Shown here piece after piece: positions 18,715 to 26,258 of a stretch of DNA of 64,000 nt. The first letter of the stretch is position 1. Every line of letters starts with the position of its first letter. The notes below the pieces were generated by a model, which had not been told where the DNA came from, did not search any database, and saw only the letters and a list, made by a program, of their open reading frames with translations. Where the stretch lies: NCBI GenBank assembly GCA_025924815.1, contig JAICHQ010000003.1, positions 1-64,000 on the forward strand, read 5' to 3'. This stretch comes from Nocardioides sp. GTDB taxonomy: Bacteria > Actinomycetota > Actinomycetes > Propionibacteriales > Nocardioidaceae. The position numbers and the translations under genes were made by a program.

Positions 18715-19041
18715 TCAGCGGCCGACGGCGCGCTCCAGCTCGGCCTTCGACATCGACGAGCGGCCCTCCACGTTCTGCCGCTTGGCCTCCTCGTAGAGCT
18801 GCGCCTTGGTCCGGCCACCTGCCCCCCGATGAGATCGCAGGCCGCCCCGCCGCGACGACGAGATGTCCTGCGTCGACGTCCGGCTGGACTGCCGGGCCTC
18901 GCCGGCGCGGGCGCGCTCCTTGTTCACGGTCCGCGCGGCGATCTCCTCGGCGGTGTCCTCGGAGCGTCCGCGGTCCGTCAGCCCCTCCTTGATGTGGTCG
19001 TACTGTCGTTCGCGCTTCTTGCTCCATGCGCCCTGTGGCAT
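18715..19041 (-). CDS. Small basic protein with Rho-N/SAP-like C-terminus (often named plasmid stabilization protein)
   Basis: This 108-residue hydrophilic, strongly basic protein begins MPQGAWSKKRERQYDHIKEG and contains EDTAEEIAARTVNKERARAGE, an RRGGLRSHRGAGGR linker and a C-terminal TKAQLYEEAKRQNVEGRSSMSKAELERAVG helix pair. The last part resembles a Rho-N or SAP-like nucleic-acid-binding module. Close relatives are widespread in soil bacteria and often carry the label plasmid stabilization protein without proof. GGAGGTGA directly precedes ATG 19041. A DNA/RNA-associated or stress function is inference. Confidence 0.8.
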   Translation of the reverse strand: MPQGAWSKKRERQYDHIKEGLTDRGRSEDTAEEIAARTVNKERARAGEARQSSRTSTQDISSSRRGGLRSHRGAGGRTKAQLYEEAKRQNVEGRSSMSKAELERAVGR

Positions 19042-19125
19042 GTCCTCACCTCCACGGTCGGGGCCCGACCCGTACCCGGCGCGGGGCCCGGACATGTCCG
19101 CCCGACGACGGGGTACCCACCTTCC

Positions 19126-19800
19126 ATGACCCCGTCCTGGCCGCACCCGGTCGACACGGTGGTGCTGGACGTCGACGGCACCCTGGTCGACTCCAACTAT
19201 CACCACGCCGTCTGCTGGTGGCGCGCGTTCCGCGACGAGGGTCACGACGTCCCGACCTGGCGGATCCACCGGGCGGTCGGGATGGGCGGCGACCGCCTGG
19301 TGGCGGCGGTGGCCGGTGAGGACGTGGAGCACGCGGCAGGTGACCGCATCCGCGACGCGTGGGAGACGCACTATGACGCGGTCCTCGACCAGATCCCACC
19401 GCTGCCGGGCGCGACCGCGTTGCTCGACGCGCTGCGGAAGCGGAGCTTCACGGTCGCCCTCGCGAGCTCCGGCATCCCTCGCCACACCCGCCATGCCCTC
19501 GACGTGCTGCGGGCCGGCGACACCACCGCCACGACCACCACCAGCGAGGACGCCTCCGAGTCCAAACCCGAGCCGGAGCTGCTGGAGGTCGCCCTGGACC
19601 GCGTCGACGCCGATCGGGCGGTGCTCGTGGGCGACTCCGTCTGGGACGTCCGATCGGGACACGCGGCCGGGATCGCGGTGATCGGCCTCCTCTCCGGAGG
19701 CTTCGGACGAGCCGAGCTCCAGGACGCCGGCGCGGACCTGGTGCTCGAGGACGTCGCGGAGCTGGGCCGCCGCCTCGACGACGTGCTCGTCCACGACTGA
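19126..19800 (+). CDS. HAD-superfamily phosphatase
   Basis: This 224-residue soluble hydrolase has motif I DVDGTLVDS at 15-23, whose first Asp is the nucleophile. The alpha-helical cap covers residues 25-90 (HHAVCWWRAF, GMGGDRLVAAV). Motif II is in VALASSGIP, motif III is the Lys of ESKPEPELL, and motif IV is GDSVWDV followed by AAGIAVIGLLSGGFG. This is the phosphoglycolate phosphatase/beta-phosphoglucomutase-type layout. The substrate is not determinable. ATG 19126 has no ribosome binding site, but TACCCA ends six bases upstream. It diverges from the small basic protein gene. Confidence 0.87.
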   Translation: MTPSWPHPVDTVVLDVDGTLVDSNYHHAVCWWRAFRDEGHDVPTWRIHRAVGMGGDRLVAAVAGEDVEHAAGDRIRDAWETHYDAVLDQIPPLPGATALLDALRKRSFTVALASSGIPRHTRHALDVLRAGDTTATTTTSEDASESKPEPELLEVALDRVDADRAVLVGDSVWDVRSGHAAGIAVIGLLSGGFGRAELQDAGADLVLEDVAELGRRLDDVLVHD

Positions 19801-19887
19801 ACGACATGAGCGTCGCGCAGACGGGTACCGCCCTGACAAGAGCCAGATCCCGACCCGGACGTCCGCGCAGGGCGGAGAGGAGCCGAC

Positions 19888-20427
19888 ATGCCAGACCTGA
19901 ACGGCAGGACCATCGCCTTCCTGGTGGCACCGGAGGGCACCGAGCAGGTGGAGCTGACCGACCCGTGGTCGGCTGTCGAGGACGCCGGCGGCACGCCACG
20001 TCTGCTGTCCACCGAGAGCGGGAAGGTGCAGGCCTTCGACCACCTGGACAAGGCCGACACCTTCCCGGTCGACACCGTGGTCGCGGACGCCGACCCTGCG
20101 GCGTACGACGGGCTGGTCCTGCCCGGTGGCGTGGCCAACCCGGACGCCCTGCGCCTGGACCGCGACGCGGTCGACTTCGTGCGGGAATTCGTCGACTCCG
20201 GCCGCCCGGTGGCCGCGATCTGTCACGCGCCCTGGACGTTGGTCGAGGCCGACGTGGTGCGCGGTCGGCGGATGACGTCATGGCCGAGCCTGCAGACGGA
20301 TCTCCGCAACGCCGGCGCCGAGTGGGTCGACGAGGAGGTCGTGGTCGACGGACGGCTCGTGACCAGCCGGAAGCCGGACGACCTCCCCGCGTTCACCGAG
20401 GCGATGGTCCGGGTCTTCGCAGGGTGA
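19888..20427 (+). CDS. DJ-1/PfpI family protein (putative glyoxalase/deglycase or protease-like)
   Basis: This 179-residue class I glutamine amidotransferase-like protein has the nucleophile elbow at AICHAPW, with Cys112 and His113. The acidic partner is probably Glu20 in EGTEQVELTDPW, matching the PfpI/YhbO subgroup. The strand YDGLVLPGG is at 73-81. Members act in stress protection, reported as glyoxalase, deglycase or protease. GGAGAGGAG precedes ATG 19888. It follows the HAD gene on the same strand and converges on the sigma-like gene, nine bases apart. Confidence 0.9.
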   Translation: MPDLNGRTIAFLVAPEGTEQVELTDPWSAVEDAGGTPRLLSTESGKVQAFDHLDKADTFPVDTVVADADPAAYDGLVLPGGVANPDALRLDRDAVDFVREFVDSGRPVAAICHAPWTLVEADVVRGRRMTSWPSLQTDLRNAGAEWVDEEVVVDGRLVTSRKPDDLPAFTEAMVRVFAG

Positions 20428-20436
20428 TCCCGGCCG

Positions 20437-20850
20437 TCAGGTGCGGGTGCCGGCGATGACCAGCGCGAGCCGGTGGACGGCCACCCGCACCGGCCGGCGC
20501 GACACGCGCGGCGCGGCGTCGGGCTGACGCCGCATCCGGCCCTCGACCAGCGGCCGTGCGCTCTCGGGGAAGTCCCGGTCGCCGTACGGGTCGTATCGCC
20601 GCACGGCCTCCAGCAGGGCCTCGAGCCCGTCGTGCTCGGCCTGCGCGCGCCTTCCTCCGGTCAGCTGCAGCCGGTCGCCGACCTCACGGATCAGCGGAAG
20701 GTTGAGGTGCAGGGCGCGGAACTCCAGCGCCCGCGCCTCGCCCAGGGATGACCGGCGGGCGCGCAGCAGCAGGTCGCGGGTGAGCACTCGCCTCGTCTGC
20801 TCGGCCCAGTCGCCGGTCGGCGACGCCTCCGCGTGCTGCAGGACCTGCAT
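20437..20850 (-). CDS. Sigma-70 region-2-like protein lacking regions 3 and 4
   Basis: This 137-residue protein aligns by eye to region 2 of the SigB/F/G sigma factor in this same window. HLNLPLIREVGDRL corresponds to VNMQIAVDVARRY, GLEALLEAVRRYDPYGDRDF to GLVKAARGFDPERATDF, and PLVEGRMRRQ to PTIRGEVRRY. Nothing resembling region 3 or the region 4 helix-turn-helix follows, only an Arg-rich tail. AGGGG stands eight bases before ATG 20850, so it is probably made. It may bind core polymerase or an anti-sigma factor as a decoy, or it may be a decaying sigma gene. The similarity is visible but weak in parts. The 299 bases upstream, to the ECF gene, show no convincing gene or RNA. Confidence 0.55.
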   Translation of the reverse strand: MQVLQHAEASPTGDWAEQTRRVLTRDLLLRARRSSLGEARALEFRALHLNLPLIREVGDRLQLTGGRRAQAEHDGLEALLEAVRRYDPYGDRDFPESARPLVEGRMRRQPDAAPRVSRRPVRVAVHRLALVIAGTRT

Positions 20851-21149
20851 GGCACCAACCCCTGTGATCCCGAGGCGCCGTCGGCGCCAGGCCGGCCGAC
20901 CAGGAGTCGGCTGAGCCGCCGTGGTCGCGCGGGTTCAGTACCCGCAGGTCGTCGGTCCAAACCAGGCGTGCCACCCGATCTTCGGGGCACCGGGACGCGT
21001 GACGGCCGCGATGCCGGCCGATCGCGGCCGAGGAGGCGGCTGAGTCGCGACACCGGTCCGCATGACGAGCCGGGCCTCGACGGGGTACCGTCGCAGCTCC
21101 GGTTGAAGACGTATCAGGACCGCTCGGGCGTGGCTCCTGTGGGGGTGTG

Positions 21150-21737
21150 ATGGCCACGCACGGCGCACCGGGAGGGCCCACCTCCTCGGCGTTGTACGAC
21201 GCTGCGACGGATGCGTTCCGACGCTGGCGCACGGGCGAGGACGCTGCGCTCGACGAGCTGGTCCGGGTCATGAGCCCCGTGCTGTGGCACGTGGTGCGCG
21301 CGACCGGGCTCGACCGCGAGGCCACCGAGGACGTCGTCCAGAACACCTGGCTGACCCTGGTGCGCTCGGGCGACTCCGTCCGCGACGCCCAGGCGATCAC
21401 GCGCTGGCTGTGCACGGCGGCTCGGCGCGAGGCGTGGCGCGTCAGCAAGGCCGCGACGCGCACGCGGCCGGTCGAGGACGACGTCCTGGCCGCCCGGATG
21501 CCGACCGAGTCGTCCCCGGAGTCGGAGGTCGTCACCCTCGACGACAAGGCCGTCTTGTGGGCGGCCATGACCCGGCTGCCGGAGCGTTGTCAGCGGCTGC
21601 TGCGCATCGTCGCGTGGGAGCCACGACCCGACTACTCCTCGGTCGCCGACACCCTGGGGATGCCCATCGGCAGCATCGGCCCGACCCGGCGCCGCTGCCT
21701 GGACAAGCTGCGGATCGAGCTGGGAGGCGCGGCATGA
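21150..21737 (+). CDS. ECF-type RNA polymerase sigma factor
   Basis: This 195-residue extracytoplasmic-function sigma factor has region 2 at about 35-95 (LWHVVRATGLDREATEDVVQNTWLTLVRSG, then AITRWLCTAARREAWRV). A short linker precedes region 4 at about 130-185 (RLPERCQRLLRIVAWEPRPDYSSVADTLGMPIGSIGPTRRRCLDKLR). A GGGGG run lies four bases before ATG 21150, and GTG 21147 directly before it is an alternative. Its stop overlaps the start of the next gene as ATGA, so that gene is the likely partner or regulator. No classical anti-sigma factor with a zinc-binding HXXXCXXC motif is present. Confidence 0.9.
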   Translation: MATHGAPGGPTSSALYDAATDAFRRWRTGEDAALDELVRVMSPVLWHVVRATGLDREATEDVVQNTWLTLVRSGDSVRDAQAITRWLCTAARREAWRVSKAATRTRPVEDDVLAARMPTESSPESEVVTLDDKAVLWAAMTRLPERCQRLLRIVAWEPRPDYSSVADTLGMPIGSIGPTRRRCLDKLRIELGGAA

Positions 21738-22234
21738 CCCGGTCCGACGACGCCCTGCTCCATGCGGTGGCCGACGTGTACGCCGAGTGGGATCCCGCAC
21801 CCGCCGACCTCGTCGACGGGGTGCTCGCGCGGCTGGCCGTCCGTGACCTCGAGGCGGAGTTCGAGCTGTTCACCCTGGTCCAGAACGTCGACACCGGCAT
21901 CGGCACCCGACACGGTGAGGCGGCCGAGACCAGCGCGTCGGTCGCACTGGAGTTCGCCGGGTCGACGTACCGCGTGCTGGTGCGCATCACCGACCTCGGC
22001 GAGGGCGACCGGCGGCTCGACGGGTGGGTCGTGCCCGCCTTCTCGATGCGGGTCTTCCTGGGCCCGCCGGGCGACGCGCTCGCCCACACCCGGCAGAGCG
22101 CGTACGCCGACCGCGAGGGCCGCTTCGAGTTCCCGGCCCCGATGCACGGCGAGGTCCGCCTCTGGCTGCTGCCCCAGGTCGCCTCCGGCGACGACGGTCC
22201 GCCACCGTTCGTGACCCCGCCGTTCCTGATCTGA
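21734..22234 (+). CDS. ECF-sigma-coupled protein with Ig-like/carboxypeptidase-regulatory-like fold
   Basis: This 166-residue protein is translationally coupled to the ECF sigma gene through an ATGA overlap. The N-terminal 40 residues (MTRSDDALLHAVADVYAEWDP, then LVDGVLARLAVRDLEAE) form helices like those at the start of sigma-associated proteins. Residues 45-160 are beta-rich: ETSASVALEFAGSTYRVLVRITD, then VFLGPPGD...SAYADREGRFEFPAPMHGEVRLWLLP. The last part matches the pattern of carboxypeptidase-regulatory-like beta-sandwiches. There is no membrane segment. It may sense a signal and control the sigma factor directly. That is inference from the overlap. Confidence 0.72.
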   Translation: MTRSDDALLHAVADVYAEWDPAPADLVDGVLARLAVRDLEAEFELFTLVQNVDTGIGTRHGEAAETSASVALEFAGSTYRVLVRITDLGEGDRRLDGWVVPAFSMRVFLGPPGDALAHTRQSAYADREGRFEFPAPMHGEVRLWLLPQVASGDDGPPPFVTPPFLI

Positions 22235-22270
22235 CTCGCCGGCCCACCGGTTTTCTTCCGATCCGATGTA

Positions 22271-22873
22271 TCAGGGCTCGCATGAGGTGCTCTTGAGGGT
22301 CAGAGGTCGGGATCGCTGATTCGGGGGAACAGCGCCTCCGGCTCGTGAGAAAGAGCGCCGCGCGTCATCCCGGCGCAGGGCCGGGTCGCGAAGTACCGGG
22401 GGGATACCCCGCGACCCGGCCTTCTCCGTCGATGAGCCTCGGCTCGCGTCGACGAGCCGCTGGATCTGAGGCGCCCACCACCCGTCGTACCGCTGCTGCA
22501 GCTGCGGGATGCGCCAGTCGGTGCCCTCGACCATCTGCCGGCAGCGGTAGCTGGGGCAGTGGCAGCGCAGGAACCACGCGGGGTCGACGGTGCTCATCGC
22601 ATAGTCGACGACCAGCTCGGTGCCGTTCGGCACGTCGGTCATGATCGCCAGGGAGTCGTCGCCGACCCACCCGAGGTTGGGGTCACACGAGTGGTTCGGG
22701 AAGCCCGTGCCCAGCTCGAGCGCGTGGCCATCCTCCGCCGTCCCGGGCGCGAGCCGGATCACGACGACGTGTGCCGGGAGGTCCCGGGTCGTGAACAGCC
22801 CCCGACCGGCGATGTCGGACGGCCGCACCTCGACGTCCGGGTGCAGCCAGGGGCCGGGCTCCGGCTCAGGCAC
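22271..22873 (-). CDS. SET-domain protein (putative protein-lysine methyltransferase)
   Basis: This 200-residue protein has SET-domain motifs in order: GRGLFTTRDL at 23-32, the pseudoknot NHSCDPNLGW at 60-69, and ELVVDYA at 86-92. A compact post-SET-like Cys cluster follows at Cys104, Cys106 and Cys111 (CHCPSYRC), which with the Cys of NHSC could bind zinc. Catalysis would transfer methyl from S-adenosylmethionine to lysine. The C-terminal 50 residues after QRLVDASR are low-complexity and may be a run-on tail. It starts at GTG 22873, overlapping the cysteine-desulfurase-like gene by eight bases, so the two are made together. The protein substrate is unknown. Confidence 0.8.
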   Translation of the reverse strand: MPEPEPGPWLHPDVEVRPSDIAGRGLFTTRDLPAHVVVIRLAPGTAEDGHALELGTGFPNHSCDPNLGWVGDDSLAIMTDVPNGTELVVDYAMSTVDPAWFLRCHCPSYRCRQMVEGTDWRIPQLQQRYDGWWAPQIQRLVDASRGSSTEKAGSRGIPPVLRDPALRRDDARRSFSRAGGAVPPNQRSRPLTLKSTSCEP

Positions 22874-24116
22874 CGGTGAGGAGCTCCTCCAGCCCCTCGA
22901 GCAGGCGGTCGACGTCGCGGTCGTCGGTGTACGGCGCGAGGCCGATCCGCAGGCCGCCGTCGGTGTCGAGACCCAGCCGTCGCGAGGCCTCGTAGGCGTA
23001 GAACGACCCCGCCGGGGCGTTGACGTTGCGCGCCGCCAGGTGGCGGCGGACGTCCTGCGGGTCGTGCTCGGCGAACGTCGCCAGCAGCGTCGGGGTTCGC
23101 CGTACGGCCCGGGCGTGGAGGGTGACGCCCGGCAGCTCGGTGAGCGCGGTCTCGATCCGCTCCCGCAGCCGGTCCTCGTGCGCCTCCAGTGCGGCGTACG
23201 ACGCGACGATCCGGTCCCGACGCGGGCCCTCGCCCGGCACTAGGTCGGCCAGGAAGTCGACGGCGGCCGCAGTGCCGGCCAGCAGCTCGTAGGGCAGCGT
23301 GCCGAGCTCGAAGCGGTCGGGCACCTCGTCGCTCGCCGGCACCAGCTTGTCGGGACACCACGACTCCAGGAGCTCGGGTCGGGCTGCCAGGACGCCGCAG
23401 TGCGGGCCGAGGAACTTGTACGGCGAGCACACGAACGTGTCGGCCCCGAGGGCCTCGACGTCGACTGCGACGTGGGCGGCGTAGTGGACGCCGTCGACGT
23501 GCAGCAGCGCGCCCGCCGCGTGGGTGAGGCCGGCGATCGCCGGGATGTCGGGGCGAGTGCCGATCAGGTTGGACGCCGCGGTGACTGCGACGACCCGGGT
23601 GCGGTCGGAGAGAACGCTCGCCAGGCCGTCCGTGTCCAGCTCTCCCGTGCCGGGGTCCAGGTCGACCCAGCGCACGGTGGCGCCGGCCCGCTCGGCCGCG
23701 ATGGTCCACGAGCGGACGTTGGAGTCGTGGTCGAGCCGCGTCACCACCACCTCGTCGCCCGGTCCCCATGCTCGGGCCAGCGTGCGGGCGAGGTCCATCG
23801 TCAGCTGGGTCATGGAGCGCCCGAACACGACGCCGCGTGGATCGAGGGCCAGCAGGTCGCCCATGGCGGCGCGCCCGTCGGCGACCGCACGGGTGGCGTT
23901 GCGTTCGGCGGCGGTGACGTCGTCGTCGTTGGCCAGGGGGTTCACCAGGGTGTCGTAGACGGCGCGGGCGACGACCTCCGGCGTCTGGGTGCCACCGGGG
24001 CCGTCGAAGTGCGCGGCTCCGAGCCCGTCACCCTCCTGCAGCTGGGGAAAGTGGGAGCGCACGCGCGCCACGTCGTACGTCGTTCCGCTCGCCGTGGTCG
24101 AGGAAGTGTCGGTCAC
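22866..24116 (-). CDS. Cysteine-desulfurase-like PLP enzyme (NifS/SufS subfamily)
   Basis: This 416-residue fold-type I aminotransferase class V protein has the PLP lysine in SPYKFLGPHCGVLA at about 240. FDGPGGTQTP is at 38-47 and the HDSNVRSW loop, TAASNLIGTRPDI and DGVHYAAH follow in the expected order. It belongs to the cysteine-desulfurase-like subfamily, whose in vivo sulfur role is not established; no SUF or ISC genes are nearby. It starts at GTG 24116 with CACAAT (24123-24128) six bases upstream, a leaderless layout. Its end overlaps the SET-domain gene by eight bases. Confidence 0.88.
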   Translation of the reverse strand: MTDTSSTTASGTTYDVARVRSHFPQLQEGDGLGAAHFDGPGGTQTPEVVARAVYDTLVNPLANDDDVTAAERNATRAVADGRAAMGDLLALDPRGVVFGRSMTQLTMDLARTLARAWGPGDEVVVTRLDHDSNVRSWTIAAERAGATVRWVDLDPGTGELDTDGLASVLSDRTRVVAVTAASNLIGTRPDIPAIAGLTHAAGALLHVDGVHYAAHVAVDVEALGADTFVCSPYKFLGPHCGVLAARPELLESWCPDKLVPASDEVPDRFELGTLPYELLAGTAAAVDFLADLVPGEGPRRDRIVASYAALEAHEDRLRERIETALTELPGVTLHARAVRRTPTLLATFAEHDPQDVRRHLAARNVNAPAGSFYAYEASRRLGLDTDGGLRIGLAPYTDDRDVDRLLEGLEELLTGA

Positions 24117-24220
24117 CGGTCCATTGTGGTCCCCGAGGCACGCGCCGCCGTGCCCCGCCTCACGTGACGGCGACCTAGGATCATCGCAGATCCGCAGGGA
24201 ACGGCGAGAGGAGCAGCTCG

Positions 24221-25219
24221 GTGCCGACGTTCGTCAAGGTGCCACGCAACGAGAGCGTGATCCGGGAGTTCGGCGCGTACCCCAGCCTCCTCAACGTCGG
24301 AGACGGGAGCACGTCGCTGCAGCGCGGGGTCGCCACGAAAGGGCTGTCCGGGTTCGAGCCGTCGACCCAGACCACTCTCCTGACCCTGGTCCAGCTCGCG
24401 GCCGCAGACCGCGGACCGGTGGAGTTCTTCGACATCGGTGCTCACGTCGGGATGCACTCGCTGCTGATCGCGACGATCTATCCCGCCGATCTCGTGCACG
24501 CGACCGGGTTCGAGCCCACACCGCTGACCGGGTCGATCTTCCGGGGCCTCGCGGCGGCCAACCAGCTGCCGATCCGGATCGAGCGCTGTGCGGTCGCGGC
24601 CGAGGACGGCACGGCCGAGCTCTTCATCTCTCCGTGGGACACGTCCAACTCCCTGGCCGAAGGCTTCCGTCCCGCCACCGACTCCTTCTCGGTGCCGACG
24701 TACTCCGTCGACAGCTACTGCGCCGAGCGGGGAGTCCAGCCGGACGTGGTGAAGATCGACGTCGAGACCCTCGAGTCGCAGGTGCTGCTCGGTTCCGTCG
24801 CGACGTTGGAGCGATCCCGCGCCTCGATCGTCTGCGAGATGCTGCCTGCCGCCGACCCGGATCGGATCAGCGCAGCGCTGGAGGCTCTGGTCGGCATCGG
24901 CTACCACCTGCATCGATTCCTGCGCGGGGAGGGCTGGCTGCCGTGCAGCGCCGACGACATCATCAACCAGATCGACCACTACGGCCGCGACTGGTTGTTC
25001 ACATCCGAGCCGGTGGACGAACGGTTCCGCGCCGCCTTCAGCGAGTGGCGCGCTGCCGTTGCCGAGTGCACCGGGGACACGTCCCGGCGGGCGCCACGTG
25101 ACTCGACACGAGCACCCGCGACCTACGGGTCGCCGAAGCACGGGGAGCCCGCAGGACCCGTCCGGCGACTCGCGAGCCGGGTCAGCCGGCTCAGCGCACA
25201 CTCTTCACGCGCCGGCTGA
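24221..25219 (+). CDS. FkbM-family methyltransferase
   Basis: This 332-residue class I S-adenosylmethionine-dependent methyltransferase of the FkbM type methylates hydroxyls on sugars or lipids. The SAM-binding loop is VEFFDIGAHVGMHSLLIA at about 67-84 and the acidic binding residue is in HATGFEPTP. The FkbM signature PDVVKIDVETLESQVLLGS is at about 177-195, and IVCEMLP follows. The last 60 residues are basic and look disordered. GAGAGGAG precedes GTG 24221. It converges on the sulfotransferase-like genes, with a 29-base overlap of the two 3' ends. O-methylation of a surface glycan is a reasonable but unproven role. Confidence 0.87.
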   Translation: MPTFVKVPRNESVIREFGAYPSLLNVGDGSTSLQRGVATKGLSGFEPSTQTTLLTLVQLAAADRGPVEFFDIGAHVGMHSLLIATIYPADLVHATGFEPTPLTGSIFRGLAAANQLPIRIERCAVAAEDGTAELFISPWDTSNSLAEGFRPATDSFSVPTYSVDSYCAERGVQPDVVKIDVETLESQVLLGSVATLERSRASIVCEMLPAADPDRISAALEALVGIGYHLHRFLRGEGWLPCSADDIINQIDHYGRDWLFTSEPVDERFRAAFSEWRAAVAECTGDTSRRAPRDSTRAPATYGSPKHGEPAGPVRRLASRVSRLSAHSSRAG

Positions 25220-26258
25220 TCGCCGCCGCGCCTCTTCTGACCCGAGCGGACAACGGCGGTGGCGGCGGCGGGGCGGGCTGGCTCAGGACGTTGCCGAGGC
25301 CGAAGGTGCTCGGATCGTCGGAGTAGCTCTCCACTGGCAGGTCGGGCAGATAGGTGCGGAACAGCTCCCGGTTGCGTTCGGCGTAGCTGTCGAGGATCCG
25401 GCGCCGCACGTCTCGGTCGAGGAAGTCGGTGTCGTACCTCTCGCGCGCCGAGTAGTTGTCCCAGACGAAGCCTCGGAGGCGACGATGCTCCGTGCGAGTG
25501 TCCATCAACGGCGTGAGGGCCAGCGCCAGCCGGGCGCCGCGCGCGGAGTAGCCCGGCGGATAGGGCCACGGGTCGAGGCCCATGGCGTTGAGGTCCAGCC
25601 TGTTCTCGAGACCGACGAGCCCGAGGAAGTCGTTGACGAACGCATGCTGCCCGGCGTCGACCAGCTCGACCGGGCGGACCACGACGTCGGCGACCCCCGG
25701 CACTGTCCGCAGCCGGTCGATGAGCTCCAGGTAGTCGAAGCGGGGCTCGAAGCAGCCCGGGAACTCCTCCTCGAAGGCATGAGCCCTTCCGGTCCTCATC
25801 CGCTGCAGATAGGTCAGCTCCATCAGCCGGTCCTGTCGCTGTGTGTACAGCACGACCTGGACACGACGCGCGGACAGCGCCTTGATCACCTGGGTCGTCG
25901 CCGGGGCCGCGTAGGGACGGAACTGCTCGGCATCTCGACGCCCGACATCTCCCACACCGAGGAGCCGGTTGCTCGACACGATCGTTCGCAAGGGGCGACG
26001 ACTGGTCACCCCCACTGCGTGACTCCGCTCCGCAGCCACCAGCGTGGCGAGCTCGCCGTCGAACGTCGACGCCTGTGGTGAGCTCGCGCGAGGGCCGCAC
26101 CCCCACCCGGCAGCGTGTTCGAGGCGCGCGATCTGCGGGTCGCCTATGTAGGCCACCCGATGTGTGTGCAGCTGGGGCCTCAGCCGGGTCAGCGCCCGCC
26201 GGAGCACCGCCCCGCTTCGCGGCATGCCGACGTGGAGCACCAGGTCGTACTCGTTCAT
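25191..26258 (-). CDS. Sulfotransferase-like protein (degenerate P-loop)
   Basis: This 355-residue protein begins LVLHVGMPRSGAVLRRAL, which matches the 5'-phosphosulfate loop of PAPS sulfotransferases (HVGxxKTGTTxL) except that the key Thr residues are replaced (SGAVL). A possible 3'-phosphate segment is RPLRTIVSSNRLLG. The FVWDNYSARERYDTDFL block near residue 275 matches a block in the protein encoded upstream, so the two are paralogues. The C-terminus has a six-proline run and a basic tail. It starts at ATG 26258 as an ATGA overlap with that gene. Sulfotransferase activity is doubtful because of the loop changes. Confidence 0.6.
   Translation of the reverse strand: MNEYDLVLHVGMPRSGAVLRRALTRLRPQLHTHRVAYIGDPQIARLEHAAGWGCGPRASSPQASTFDGELATLVAAERSHAVGVTSRRPLRTIVSSNRLLGVGDVGRRDAEQFRPYAAPATTQVIKALSARRVQVVLYTQRQDRLMELTYLQRMRTGRAHAFEEEFPGCFEPRFDYLELIDRLRTVPGVADVVVRPVELVDAGQHAFVNDFLGLVGLENRLDLNAMGLDPWPYPPGYSARGARLALALTPLMDTRTEHRRLRGFVWDNYSARERYDTDFLDRDVRRRILDSYAERNRELFRTYLPDLPVESYSDDPSTFGLGNVLSQPAPPPPPPLSARVRRGAAAISRRVKSVR

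Noticed and set aside
20851-21149. Possible small RNA or tRNA in the gap before the ECF gene
   Set aside because: Some GC-rich dyads are present, but no tRNA cloverleaf, promoter-terminator pair or conserved frame could be supported.
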